DNA of 64,000 nucleotides, from positions 10,917,287 through 10,981,286 of the forward strand of contig JAKCOZ010000015.1 in NCBI GenBank assembly GCA_022605955.1. Direction: 5' to 3'. The position numbers were made by a program, and so were the translations under genes. The stretch comes from Rallus limicola. Lineage: Eukaryota; Chordata; Aves; Gruiformes; Rallidae. Shown one piece after another: positions 36,667 through 48,700 of this stretch. Position 1 is the stretch's first letter. Every line of letters starts with the position of its first letter. The notes under the pieces were generated by a model that saw nothing but the letters and a program-made list of their open reading frames with translations, made no database searches and was not told the DNA's origin.

Positions 36667-38751
36667 GGCTGTGATATTAAATGAAAGGCTGCAGAAAGAA
36701 GCATTGCCTAGCAGAAATAGTCTTCAGGTGCCTAGAAAACATAGCTGTGCTTATTTCTTGCAAGAGATTTTTACAAGAAACATCATGTTGCTTTACTTTA
36801 CTTTGTTTTCCCTTGAGATGGGATTCAGATGCAATGCTGGAGTCTGGATTTCACCCAGCCTGGCATTTGGGGCAATTTTTTTTTCTGGAAAACCCCCAGG
36901 TTTTGGAAACTGGGTTCCGATTTGGATCTCATTGCTCAGATATGAACTCAGAGTGTGTTTGGAAGGAGGTTTGGTTTGGTCCCAGGCCCTACTCAGAGAG
37001 AAGCATGGAGGTTGGCAAATACAGTCCAAAACACCAGAAAGCCACCAGCTTAATGCAGCTACAGATTTAAGCTCCTCTTGGACCCTGAGATACTAAAAAT
37101 AGAATGTTAATCAACTCTAGTTTGAGTTTGACAGAAGATGGAAATGATAAAGGAAATGTCAAAAGCAATTTGGAACTGGAAGCCAAAAGTCTTTTCTCAA
37201 AAGAAGACAAAGAGGATTTGGAGCATTGAGGCTTGAATATTTAGTCTTATCACAACAAGCAGTATCTGTGATCATAATGTGGGGCAGGGGCACTGTGGTT
37301 CATGCCCTCCAATCCCTGACCTCCCACTCATCCAGAGCAGGGGACCTTTTAGGGCACCAGGTGCTGGTTTCCTCCTTGCCCACATTACCTTTGCAAAATG
37401 AGCTTCCTGGGGAACTGGGGGGACTCCTGGGTCCCACACCCTAGATAATCCCAGTGTGAGAACACCAATCCTCAACAAAGACCCTTGCCCAGACAAGCTG
37501 TGATGCTCGAAAGCACAGTGCATGATCAAAAGATTACTAGAATAGGACTGGATGTAAGTCAGGCCCTGGCAAAGCAGCAGCCAGCTTTTGACAGAACCAT
37601 GGATAAACTGATGTTGACTAAATTTTCCCAAACCTCCACCCAAACTTCAAGCTTCAAATTCTGGTTCCAAGACATCTGGTTACGGCATGTATTCCTCCTC
37701 ACTGCTCTGTCTCAGTGCAGCTGTTCTGCATTTTGTGCTCTTCTGCATTTCTTGGTTGGGCTTGGAACAGCAATGATGTCCTGTTAATATGAAGTCTTCT
37801 TGTCCAGAAAGGTTAGCAAATGTAGAAGTGCTCAAACCTGAAGAAACCTGGACAGCTTAAATGGGTCACATCTCAGGAAAAATATGACACTGCCTTAGCC
37901 ATAAAGGCCAGGAGTGGAGGATGAGGTGGGAGCAGGAGGGGTTCACTGGCTGGTGGGGAAAGATGATGGTACATCTCTGGTCAGTAGGAAAAGCAGGTTA
38001 GTGAAAAAGAGGCAATGAAAAGCAACATCAGGGTTTGGGATTTTCTTCCGTCAGTATGGCATTAACCAACACATGACACCAAACTGTCATTCCAGCAGCT
38101 GGGTGCCTTTACCACTCTTTTAGCCCCTTCCAGTAGCCCTGTGTCCCTTTAGCCACCTGCCTGCCTTACCCAGCAGCTCTGTGCCACCTGCCCCAGCCTC
38201 CACCTGCCTGCAAACAAATCAATCCCTGCAGTTGCCCAGAGGCAAGGAGCAGGAAAAGAAGGGCAAAGGAAGAGAGATCACTTCTGCTTTTTTTCCAGAG
38301 CAGGACAAGTGCTTACTGTGAATATGCAGAGTGCCCGTATATCTCAATTATACACCTCCCACAGGGGCCTATTACAGCTACCCTGGGCAGCCAACATGTG
38401 TCAACAGAGCAAACATCGAAGGCTATCCCAACACAGCACAGAAATAAAAAGCAGAGAAAGCAGGACATCAGCCTGTCAGTACCAGCTTCTTTCTTTTCTT
38501 CGCTGCCCCTTCCCATGTGGTTTTAAGGTCTAGCTGCCAGGCCCATGCCTCATCATTTTAATGTGTCCATGCTCTTGCAAGGTCCCACATCTTCCCTTAC
38601 CCGATGGAAATCAGGAAATTTTGTATTGCCCCACCACAGTTGAAATAAGGCCGTTCTATGATTAAATGGTCGGGGGGTTTTAAATGGTTGGAGTTGGGAG
38701 GAAGAAAAAATGCCTTCCCAGTATGAGTACACAATTGTTTGGACACTTGAT

Positions 38752-38771
38752 CACACACACAAACACACACA
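38752..38771 (+). repeat. Interrupted (CA)n microsatellite
   Basis: CA dinucleotide run with one AA interruption near its middle. Confidence 0.85.
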
Positions 38772-39073
38772 TATTATTCCCAAAGCCAGAAGAAAAGAAG
38801 AAAAGAAAGAGAAAATTCATTCTTAATGGCCAGTAAACCTAACCCTCAACAGAGATTTGTGCCCCAAAATAGGCAAAACATCCAAGCAGCCCAAAGGGTT
38901 CTGCACTGTTGTTGTTAAGTTCCCTTAAAAGGTGCTCAGAAACAGCCATGGTGAACAACAGCACAAACCCTGGGATGGATTGATTTGGTGGAGTGGGTGC
39001 TGGAACTGTTGACCCACTTCACTCCTATAAAAACCCTTTTTTACTCCTGCATCTTCTCCTGCCTATTACTGTC

Positions 39074-39440
39074 TCACAGAATCAATCACAGAACACCAGA
39101 ACATTAGGATTTGGAAGGGACCTCGAAAGATCACCAAGTCCAACCCCCCTGCCAGACCAGGATCACCCAGGCTAAATCACACAGGAACGCATCCAGGCAG
39201 GTTTGAATGACTCCAGAGAAGCAGACTCCACAGCCTCTCTGGGCAGCCTGTCCCAGTGCTCCGTCAGCCTCATTGTGAAATAGTTCCTCCTTATGTTCAC
39301 ATGGAATTTCCCATGCTCCAGCTCACACCCATTGCACCTTGTCCTGTCACTGCCCATCACTGAGAAGAGCCTGGCTCTGTCCTCCTGACTCTCGCCCTTT
39401 ACATATTTATAAACATTAATAAGGTCACCCCTCAGATATT
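39074..39440 (-). mobile_element. CR1 LINE 3' fragment with ORF2 C-terminus
   Basis: Read on the minus strand, this fragment ends in the CR1 3' signature. On the plus strand that is TCACAGAATCAATCACAGAA, then GGAAGGGACCTCGAAAGATC, then CAAGTCCAACCCCCCTGCC. The minus frame still encodes the reverse-transcriptase ORF2 C-terminus, with recognisable pieces [25 protein letters not shown] and [12 protein letters not shown]. That C-terminal motif, basic RRNYFT followed by W-RLPREAVE and SLESFK, is typical of CR1 and related LINEs. About 370 bases remain and the 5' end is truncated, so the copy cannot move on its own. The open frame here is a relic, not a host gene. Confidence 0.93.
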
Positions 39441-42022
39441 TGCACAGTACCACAGGGGTATGCACTGAACTGAAGCTTCTGGTAGAGTTTTACACCCTGG
39501 AGAGAAGTAGCTTGAATAAGCAAATTATGCATGGGGGAAAGGGCAAACCCAATTTTAGTAAATCCTTGACTCTATTTACTGGGAGGTGCCCAGCAGAACT
39601 CACTGCTTCTACTCTTGTTTCAACCAGCACTGTCCTAACACAGCATTGCCAAGATGCCACCATGGGAGCCCTGTGGAAACCCAAAGAGAAGAGTCGCAGC
39701 TGACATTCTTCCAGTGGCAAGAGGGTTAGTGTGCAAGGGATGCTGTGACAGAGAAGCCAGGCAGTTGTGTGCCTTTTCTGGTTTAGACTCTATTTCCTGT
39801 GATTGAGTGAGGGAGAAAAACATTCGGAATTACTGCAAATAAGTGCAAAACATTTTGAAGGCCCCAAAGTAGGACCCGGTTATGGAGCAGCCTGTTGACT
39901 TCATGTGGCTCAGAAATAGCTCCTGTCTTCACAGATGTTTTCCTGACATACCATCCTCTGTATATTACTGCACCTCCTCAGAACTATCTTGCTCATCCTT
40001 TCACTGTTTGCTGTCATATCATTCCATTATCTGAGAACTTTGTATTGTTACTATTAGACTGATGCTTATCCACTCTTTGCCTTCCTTTTTCATCTTACCT
40101 AGCCTGACTGCATTTCCTTCCATGCAGGAAAATGTTGGTTGGGATGAATAATTTCTTTCTGCCTGTTACCTTTTGCACTTTTTGGTTGCTGGTTCTGTTG
40201 GACAGAAAGTGGCTTTTCTGTTACTTGCCACACGTGGAGGGCTCAGACAGGAAAAAGAGGTGAGCTTCACTTCATGTTAGAGCTAAAAGGTCAGATTTAA
40301 GCTGTTCAGTACCTAGCTCTTCTGAGGTGGTTTCATATCTCCCTCTTGATGTAATTCCTAAATCAAAGCACTGAACTCTTTTAAAAATCTGATTTATTCA
40401 AAGTATCTGATGGAGAGGAAGAAAAAAAGAGCTCTTAGTGTGACAGTGGCTGTAAAAAAAGAAGAAACCAGATGATTCCGCCCTGCCATATTGCAGCAGT
40501 GGGGTACCCTTCACCTCACCTGAAACGGAAATGCAGCAGGAAACAGGCAGAGCTGGCACTGGATGTTTACTCACCACCATAGAACAAGTTCTATTACCCT
40601 ATCCATAGGTAGCCACAGCTCCCAAAGGGATGGGAAGGCATTCCCAGGCATGTATGCCATAGGATGCCACCTCCCATTGCCCAGTTTGGCTGCCACCAGA
40701 TTGGTTCATCATCAACATCTACGTCTGTAAGCAGTAAGTACTAACGGCCCCCATGTATGATACGCACAGCCACCAGCACGCCTTTGGCCTTGTGTCAGCC
40801 ATGGGCAATTTGGCCTCAGAAAATGGTTTCCAGCCTGGAAATGTTACAATAATCTTTCATGAGACTGCTGACAATGCTTACATTACCCCAAATCTCATTA
40901 TTTCCTCCATCAATTTCCTCTTCCTTGTATAAATTAGAGTGAATTACAGTATTCATTCGGAATAATGTATAGCCACGAATGGATTCACATCAGTCAGAAA
41001 GGGTACGTTTATTCATGAACACTTGAGTGTTTATTTCAAGAATATTAGTGGGGATAAATGAGCTTCAGAGATACCGGTGCTGTTAAGTAGCTGGGAGTAT
41101 TCCTCCTGGAAGTGTACTTGAAGACTTTGTGAACAGCTCCTATTTATTACTGGCACAATGGATTAGCTGAGCACTTCCACATGCCCCCAGACATTTTTTG
41201 AACAAAAAGGGATTCTTTTCTTTTTATCGTGTTCCTCCCACCCATCCCAGCAGTAGAAACAAGAGCGTGCAACATGGGTGACCACATGTACAACATGAGT
41301 AGTAAATCAGAAATAGCTCTTACTCATTGCAAGCCATTAGTAGATGCAGCAGCATTTAAATTTGGCTGTGCTGCCTACAATTTGAACAGTTGCGAAACTG
41401 CAAGTAATCAACACTTTAATAAAACTCATGATCTGCTTTCAGATAGTCTGGCAAAGAGAAAACTTCTAAAGGAGCTAAATCATTTGCAGAAATCACTTTC
41501 AGTGACTAATCCGACCAACTCCAACACGATGGTATTCATGCGCAAAAGCCCTGAAAAATCCTTCATGAATGGCCAGCTCCCACAGAAAATGACTACGGAG
41601 GATGACTTCTTACTGCTACGGATCGGGGCTGCTTTGTACTTCCATGGACCAGAGACAGTATCTTTAGAGGACACCTGCCCAAAGAAATGATCTGTGTGTG
41701 TGAACCCCTGAGCTTTTTCCCTTCTGTGGGAATGGCTGGCTTTGCAGGGCTGCAGCGAGGTTTTACACAGGGTCTCCAAGCTTCAAGCAGGCACTTAAAA
41801 GTTCAGGTATGTTCTGCAAGTATATCAATGTATTGCTGCACTGGGTTACAGTCTGCCTGAAGTCTGTAGAGTTACATGAGGCTACACACAGCAGACACTC
41901 TTCAAAATACTTAGCTAATAGTTTACAGGGTGACTCAATAATTTAAGAGGATTAGTAGCTGGAAATGAAGCCTCGCAGCTATGCATAGCTTATTTAGTTC
42001 CACTCCAAATTTACAATTATCT
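39441..42022. other. Non-coding stretch with one candidate frame
   Basis: No gene is recognised beyond the unassigned frame at 41274-41690. The segment at about 40880-41060 is AT-rich and dense in TAAT, ATTA and ATTC cores, and is a candidate conserved non-coding element by composition only. Confidence 0.45.
41274..41690 (+). other. Unassigned open reading frame, 138 codons
   Basis: The frame starts at an ATG in acceptable context (GCAACATGGG) and runs 138 codons to TGA. It remains open 15 codons further upstream. A pyrimidine-rich tract ending in CCCATCCCAGCAG at about 41215-41253 would suit a splice acceptor just upstream. The protein would be hydrophilic with balanced composition (for example LAKRKLLKELNHLQKSLS, a possible short amphipathic helix), with no signal peptide or membrane segment. 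I do not recognise a family. No AATAAA-type signal follows closely. It could be a terminal exon, part of a non-coding RNA, or chance. Confidence 0.15.
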
Positions 42023-42028
42023 GATGGT
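42023..42028. repeat. Left target-site duplication GATGGT
   Basis: GATGGT precedes the LTR start TGTTTGGTGG and recurs exactly at 42752-42757 after the terminal ACCACCACA. Confidence 0.65.
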
Positions 42029-42751
42029 TGTTTGGTGGCCTGGGTGAACTGAATTACCACCTTCAGACCGTTTTGCAGGAGACTGCTGTGTACTTATCAC
42101 AGATACCACGTCACCATCACAAATAGTTTGGCAGTGTAGCAGCTGGGGAAAAAAAATCCTTCGAGCACTGATCTCTCTGCTAAGGCTGCACGTATGAAAG
42201 CCATGTGTGAGAGAATTTTGTGGTAGGGACCCCATGTGTGGACTCCAATAGACTTCACAGAGCCCACCCCAAAAACTCTTCAATACTGATGAATAGCAGT
42301 TGTGGTGGTATCCCAATTCTATCCAAACCAGAGATACCCTCCCCAAGCAGTGAGCCCAGGTGAGCTGATTTAGCCAGGGCTGTTTCCACACCACCTGACA
42401 TCACTCCCCCATACAAGCAGCTAGCTGGAGAAGGGTAGGGGCTTGTTGCCTCCAGGACAGTCTGAGTGTGGCTGGGATGGTCGGTCAGTCAGTCCATCAT
42501 CAGTCAGTCCATCCATCCCTCCATTGGTTTGTTGGTCGTTGTTGGGCAGCACTCTGCAATTGTCAGGACAATAAGGTACCTTGTGTTAGCACTGGGTGTG
42601 AGTGTAACTGGGTCTTATTGTTCTACATTCATGGTGATTTTTGTCAGTAAGCTGTCCTTATCTCAACCCACAGAGGTTCTGGCTGTCTCTTCTCTAGGAG
42701 TGAGTGAGCAGTGTGTGGTGCTCAGCCACTGTCTGGTGCTGAACCACCACA
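42029..42751 (+). mobile_element. Diverged solo LTR, avian ERVL-type
   Basis: The 3' part carries the family's clearest block, GTCAGTAAGCTGTCCTTATC followed by TCAACCCAC (about 42644-42672). It then shows GTGAGTGAGCAG, GTGTGGTGCTCAGCC and the end GAACCACCACA. The middle shows TTTCCACACCACCTGACATC (about 42381-42400) and CATACAAGCAGCTAGCTGG, matching the family's pre-TATA and TATA region. The 5' end TGTTTGGTGGCCTGGGTGAA fits a decayed TG start. A perfect 6-bp GATGGT duplication flanks the 723-base interval; alignment ambiguity allows 5 bp. No internal viral genes remain. The middle is heavily mutated, so this copy is older than the one at 17748. Confidence 0.72.
42481..42523 (+). repeat. GTCA/TCCA short-unit repeats inside LTR
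   Basis: Tandem GTCA-type units pass into TCCA-type units within the LTR at 42029-42751. They probably expanded by slippage and help explain why this LTR is longer than its relatives. Confidence 0.7.
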
Positions 42752-42757
42752 GATGGT
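42752..42757. repeat. Right target-site duplication GATGGT
   Basis: Exact copy of 42023-42028, immediately after the LTR terminal CA. Confidence 0.65.
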
Positions 42758-45700
42758 TTAGAAAAAATTTTGGAAACTGAATGAAAAGGGCCATTATCCC
42801 ATTTGAATTTTTGGGGCAATCTAGCCTGTGGTATTTCCAACCTTCCTTGTAACCTTTGTTCTGAGCATTAGGTACCCCATTTTAGTGGGAAAATTCTATT
42901 AACATGCTTTGCTAGGACTTTGACCTTTAGTACTCCTTCATTTGATTGGCTTATCATCCTAGAGCTTCTTCTAGGTGGGATGGCAGGGATGGAGGAGTGG
43001 ATGGAAAGAACAGGCAGCTCATCAAAGCACCACTTCTGAGAAAGACCAGCAGGGAAGAATGTACTGCCACAGTTCCCGCAACAAGAGAGAAACTTTTACT
43101 GTCCCAAAGCTTATTTCCATGTTGGAGCTACTACCTAGACTGGGAGCTGGGAGGAAGCAGAAGATCCTTGTGATAGATGCAGGGAAGATCAGGAAGAGTG
43201 GAAAGAAAATGGATCCAGTGTTTCCAGCTTAGGAAAATAAAAATCTGCATTTTTGGGCAAACAGACAAGCTGGTGCTGATTGGAAAGACTGTGTGTGAGG
43301 AGGGGTGTTGTCCTGCTGCTGGGTAGATCAGAGAGATCATTTTTTCTCTGCAGGGAACAGAGCTGAAAACCTGGAAGATGTCAGAAGTGTAGTTCACTGG
43401 GTGGAAGTCTGCACTGTACGCACCAGCATGGGCTGGCTGCTCAGAAACACACCAGCAAGTGGGGCTCCTGGGTTTTGGACAGCTGGAAAGGGATTCTCAA
43501 GGGAATTGGTATAGTGTCCAGACCTGGCCTAAGCAGGGGAAAGCTCTGGGCAATTACACTCACAATGCCACCTGAGAAGCTGTTCTGGGACAGGAAAAGA
43601 ACTGCAGAGAGGGTTAGGGAGCAGAGGGCAGCAGCACCAAGGTGACCACAGTGGGGTACTTCAGATGAGCCAAAAGTAGCATCCTAGCAGCTGTGTGGAT
43701 AGCTCTGCTGGGATTCTCTATTTTTATCTCCTCTGCTGAAGAGCCACTGAATCTTTTCATTTTCCTTTTCCTTGAAGAGGAAAAATAAAACCAAATGGCT
43801 TCTTCTGAGGCATTCACACCCACTGACTCTGGCAAAGTTGTATTAAAAAGACAAGGAAAGGAAAACCCAATAAAGTGAAAATAAAAATCCATTAAAATTC
43901 CATTTACTTTTACACATGGATCTTATTTGCTGTAGGTGAGTAGTTAGAGCTAAAGACTATAATCCTATGGTACGCACAGCTCTATTATGAGAGGACACTG
44001 ATCCAGCTCCAGCATCAGCTTGGCAAATAGCACATGGCTCTAAGAGACAGACTCCCTTCTGGGAGGTGAGAGCCTTCCTCCAATGCTGACTTCACAGGGC
44101 AGCCTCCTAGACCTGCTGCCTGTAGAAACAGGTCCTTGCTATTTTAGGGATGCTGCATGCAAAGCCTCCTCAAAATTCAGCTACTCTGAAATCTTTCCCC
44201 ACATCTTTGCTGTTTACTCCAGTGGTGATCACTGCCTGAGCCTCAGCTCAGACAATGAGGAATCCTTCAGCCTGCAAACACAGAACTGATCAATGAGGGG
44301 TTTTGGCAAACCAGGTTGAACTAAGATGCTGTGATGAGGCTGTCAAGGAGCAAGAACTGCAGAGACTCGAAGCTGTGAGAATTAGTCCAGTTTGTTTAGC
44401 AGACATTCAGCCAAGGCTGAAGCAAGATGCCACATGTATAGCCCTCTTGGGGCTCACACCAGTGGGTGCTGGTTAAAATGGTGATGCCTCTTTTGCCCCT
44501 GATGCCAGATGATGAATTCTCTACATCCAGGGTCTCCCTAGGTGCCAGTTTGGAGGCTTTGGCTCACCCAGCAGAGGAGGCTGATTTGAAATTGCCACGT
44601 TTTTTGAAAGTGATCACTTCATTGCTCCCTGCCCATCAGCAGGTTGCTGAGGGCTTCTGACCCTGCAAAGCCTTCAGCCAAGTTTTCCAACAATCTTTTT
44701 TAGCCACAGGGCCTGGACTTTGGGGACCTCCTGCCTGAACTGAAGCTCCTAACCTGGCTGCACACTGGTCCTGGCTCAACCTTCTTGTCTCTTCACCACC
44801 TTAGGATGCCTCTGGCTCTCTTTGCCTGCCTCCTTTTCTCATTCACTGCTCCCCAGAGGACAATAAGCACTTTAGAAACAGCTTTAGGGATTCTCCACAA
44901 GGAGAAAACAAGGAAACCCAACTACAACAACCTAATCAGCAAACAGCTGAGCCAGGGATAAATTCACATGGAAAGCCTGTGTTTGTTTATTACTAATGGG
45001 TAACGGAGATGATAACCTTTTAATCCAAAACCATAATGAAATATGCATATTTGTTAATGTGCAACTATAAAATGCAAATCTTGCAAACACAATGGGGAAG
45101 GGCAAAGAAAGCACTCGGCACCAATCCTAATTTATTCCTTTGGCTTCAGACATTTATCCAAATTGAGTTGTGTATGTAATATAAAGTCAAATGAATATGT
45201 AATTGTAATGTATATGTATAACCATTTTCATCTCAAATATGCCAACTGTTTATCATAATAGGAAGTAATACATATTTTGCTGAATAAAAGGTTACCTATT
45301 AAAATATTTTTACACTCTTTCCACCCCAAGCTTTTGTGCTCCCTGTAAAAGCTCTATTTACATAGAAACAATTTCTGATTTTCCCTTCTGAGCCGCGCTA
45401 CCCAAATTCAAAAGATTTAAAAGATTAACAAAGTAGAATCGGAAAGATTTTTACACAAAGTCCTCCCTTCTTCTCTCTTCCCAAGCAGCACAGAAATTGA
45501 TCTCCTAAATATCAATTTAAAACAATGGCTAAAAAGCTGAACAATTTCCTCCTTCTATTTCCAGCCCCCAAAGAAACAGCTTTCCCCTGTTGCTGTCAGA
45601 GTAACTACATATTCATCTACATATTCATGCAGTAGCAACTAAGGTTTATTGCTAGTCCTGGTCACCACTGCCTTTTAAATCATCTCTTTGGCAGACTGAG

Positions 45701-48700
45701 AGCTAGAACCAGCTTCACATGCTGCATGTGAGAAGATCTGCATCAATTTGTGAATACCATGATTTGGGGAGAGACTGGGAAACTAAAGACTCAAGAAATA
45801 CCTTCTTTTCCTGAATTCACCTGAAGTCAAACCTGCGATGGAAAAATTCAGGTATTTTTAATTCTCTTTTGGTGGGACCATCATGCGTATGATTCCTGGG
45901 CTATTGTGTTGTGAGGAGCATGGCTTAATTGTCTGAAATTTGAATGCGCTGCCAGGAAGTCAATAGCAATATTTCCATTGACTTTCCTGAGCAGCAGGCC
46001 AGAGGAGTCAAAGCAGAGCACAAAGGATTTTGTAATCAACCTCCACCCATTGCCTCTTCCTTCCCCCCGACTCCTTTATTTGCTTTCCCGCTGCTGCCAT
46101 AACTGTATGCTGCATTTATTCAGTCCTGCCCAGCCCATTCAGCATTTTCTTCTCTTGTCTCCTAAACAAAACGTTTTCCACCTCTTTGTGTTTTCTGACT
46201 CTCCTGAGGACCAGAGCAGTGTACCAATAACCAGAGGAGAAGAGGAAATCCCAGTTCTTATAGCCTTGGATTCTCTGAATGCAGGAGTTTTGGAGAAGCA
46301 CACAATGTGCCAGTGACTTACTAAAACTAAGTAATTTTCCATTCTCTGTTACACATACTCCTGAAAATAGAAGGAAAGATAATTTTGATGAAGGGCTAGA
46401 ACAGCATTCCATGAAATAGGTACAAGGGAGTGTGCAGATTTTCTCTTTCCCCCCCTTGCCCTGAGCTAGACTAAGCCAGCTTTACAGCAACATGCCCTCA
46501 AAGAGTTTGGAGGCTCATCTACCTGGAACCTCAAGTGCAGCTCTCTGCACTGCCAGGGGCCACCATCACTTTCCATAATGCGATTGATCCCTGGGGGGCA
46601 GTGCAAGGTTTTCTTGCTGAAACCTCTCCAAAATCCAAGGAGATTTGAACAGCAACACCCCTGGGCTGCTAAATTCAGCAGCAGTTGGAGCTGCAGCACA
46701 GTCCCAAGCTTGTAGAGCAGCTAGCAAAGGTCTTTAGAAAAGGAAAGTGGGTCTTTTTCTTCCCTAGCATTTCTTGCTCAAATCTTTTGCAAGGAAAGAA
46801 GATGGAAAGCACCATGCTTTGCCTGTTTTTTACCCATTTGGACCATTTAGAGAGATGATGCTCTGCAGACAGGCAGCGTGGGAGAAGAGGCCTATTTGCT
46901 TTTGAAGAAGGCGGGTGAAAGGGCAAGGGAGAAAAGCCAGCAGGCCAAATGAGAAGCACTCCTCTAGAAGTCTTCCATCATTTCAGACTCATAAATCATG
47001 ATGCAGATTAATGAGAAATTAATGCAGTGCAGAAATTACTGGGGGTGAGGAGCTGTCGGTCAGCAGCAGGAGTGACTGTGCGTGAGACAAAGCAGTGAAG
47101 ATCTCCAAAAAGAGAGAGGGCTCAGCAGCCTGGACTTGCTCTTTAATGAGGAAAGACAGAGAGGTCAGCAAGGGAACAAGATAGTGTGCGGCTGCATCAG
47201 GGAGACAAGGGGCACTATTTAAAAATCCTGTCAAAAGACTCTCTGGACTGATTTGTATTAAAGCCTTATTCACATCTCCTAATGAAAAATCCTCCTGCAT
47301 CAAATCATAATATATAAGCCTTAAAAGAGAGGGAGAGAGAGTGTGTGCACAAGAGAGAGGGGAAAAATAAATCAAAGGAGTAGAGGTTAATTTCACTATG
47401 CGCCTCCTCTGTTTGGGGAAAAAAATAACACAAATGAGGAAAATAGCCTCCTGTTCTTTCCTCTTCCATCCTCCAGTGACATTATTTTAAGCGTTTAACT
47501 TTCTAATAGTAGTTAGGTTGGCCACATTTTCTCACCATTTTGTGGTGGGCGCACCATTTAAAACTACAGTGGAAGTGATGGAGCAGGTGTATGACAGATA
47601 ACTCAGTTTCCTGGTGTTTGGGCATTTGGGGCTAACAAGCAGCTTAGCATGTTGCTGGCTCAAGCGCTCTGAGGCTCTCTGCAAAGCAAGGCGTGCAAAG
47701 GTGGGGAGAGAGAGTAAAAGCTAACCTTCCTTCTCGTTATTTCATATCTAAGGGAAGTGGGTACTGTCATCTTCTAAGGTAAATTCTCTCTTCTCCATAA
47801 AAAGTGTTCTCACTACAGATCCAAAGCCAGAAAGCGTAAATTAAGTCTCAATGTCCCAGCCCGTCCATGTAAATTTGCAACAGCAGCGACAGGAACTCGT
47901 GGGAGTCGTTTTGGAGAACGTGGCCGTTCCACAGCAGGTAGGGAGTCTTTATGCAAATGCCGCAGTAGTACCTTCATTTATGGCTCCTGTTGATCCCACT
48001 GCCCGCAGGATGCCTGTAACCATAGCAATGGGCTCGGATAGGAGGGTTCGCTATTGTGCGTAGAATAGACAGTGGCAGCTGATGGTATCAGCAGAAAGAA
48101 GTATCCAGACAGAGCCACTGTGGATGATGAGTGGCTAAATGGGAGAGCACACTCATAGCCCAGGTGAATGATAATCCGTAACAATGGTGGTAAGTCAGGT
48201 AGACAGCAGTGCTCAGACACCATGGGGATGGGCTTGAGAAAGGAACGGAAGGAAAGAGAATGGGGGATAAATGAGGATAAATGTTCAGCTGACTCAAATG
48301 TGAATACATTCAGACGTCACTATATACCATATCTAATAGAGCTATGTACACCCGGTCTAATTCTCACTCAGTCTGTGCAGATTTCTCAGTTCTGGAACAG
48401 GGATGGAGGAAGAATGGGATGTGGCCCCATCAGTTGAGGCATTTTGGGAGCATACTGAGGGGGACACAATCTGTTGTGTTCATAAGACACACAGCCATGA
48501 TGGAGACAGTGCCTTCACATGAGCACCTGAGGACAAACCACACGTCAAAGCATACAGACTTTGTTATAGGCGTTTTCTAATGTGATGTGACATTCCTACA
48601 GAGAAATAGGTCCTAACATCTCTTACACACTCCAGCTCCTATAAACTCCCCTTTTTATTCAGGAGTGTGGGGAGCCCACAGGTAGAATGCACTTTCTTTG

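Larger units (their letters stand above)
31541..39073. other. Non-coding stretch, no gene recognised
   Basis: About 7.5 kb without an identifiable gene. An AT-rich segment at 31680-31800 is a candidate conserved element by composition only. The frame 31841-32185 (114 codons from ATG) is somewhat protein-like but unassigned. Short repeats lie at 32373-32420, 36645-36666 and 38752-38771. The text near 33481-33510 includes an A8-CCCC motif also seen near 6361 and 6774. Confidence 0.5.

Noticed and set aside
36578..37096. 172-codon plus frame as a gene
   Set aside because: Longest frame in the window but overlaps an unrelated 129-codon frame on the same strand, includes a (GGCA)n microsatellite, and shows no domain.
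39172..39465. 97-codon minus frame as a host gene
   Set aside because: It is the decayed ORF2 C-terminus of a CR1 LINE, with the CR1 3' end directly beside it.
42017..42780. Frames of 104-125 codons as genes
   Set aside because: They overlap a diverged solo LTR and have no motif of their own.
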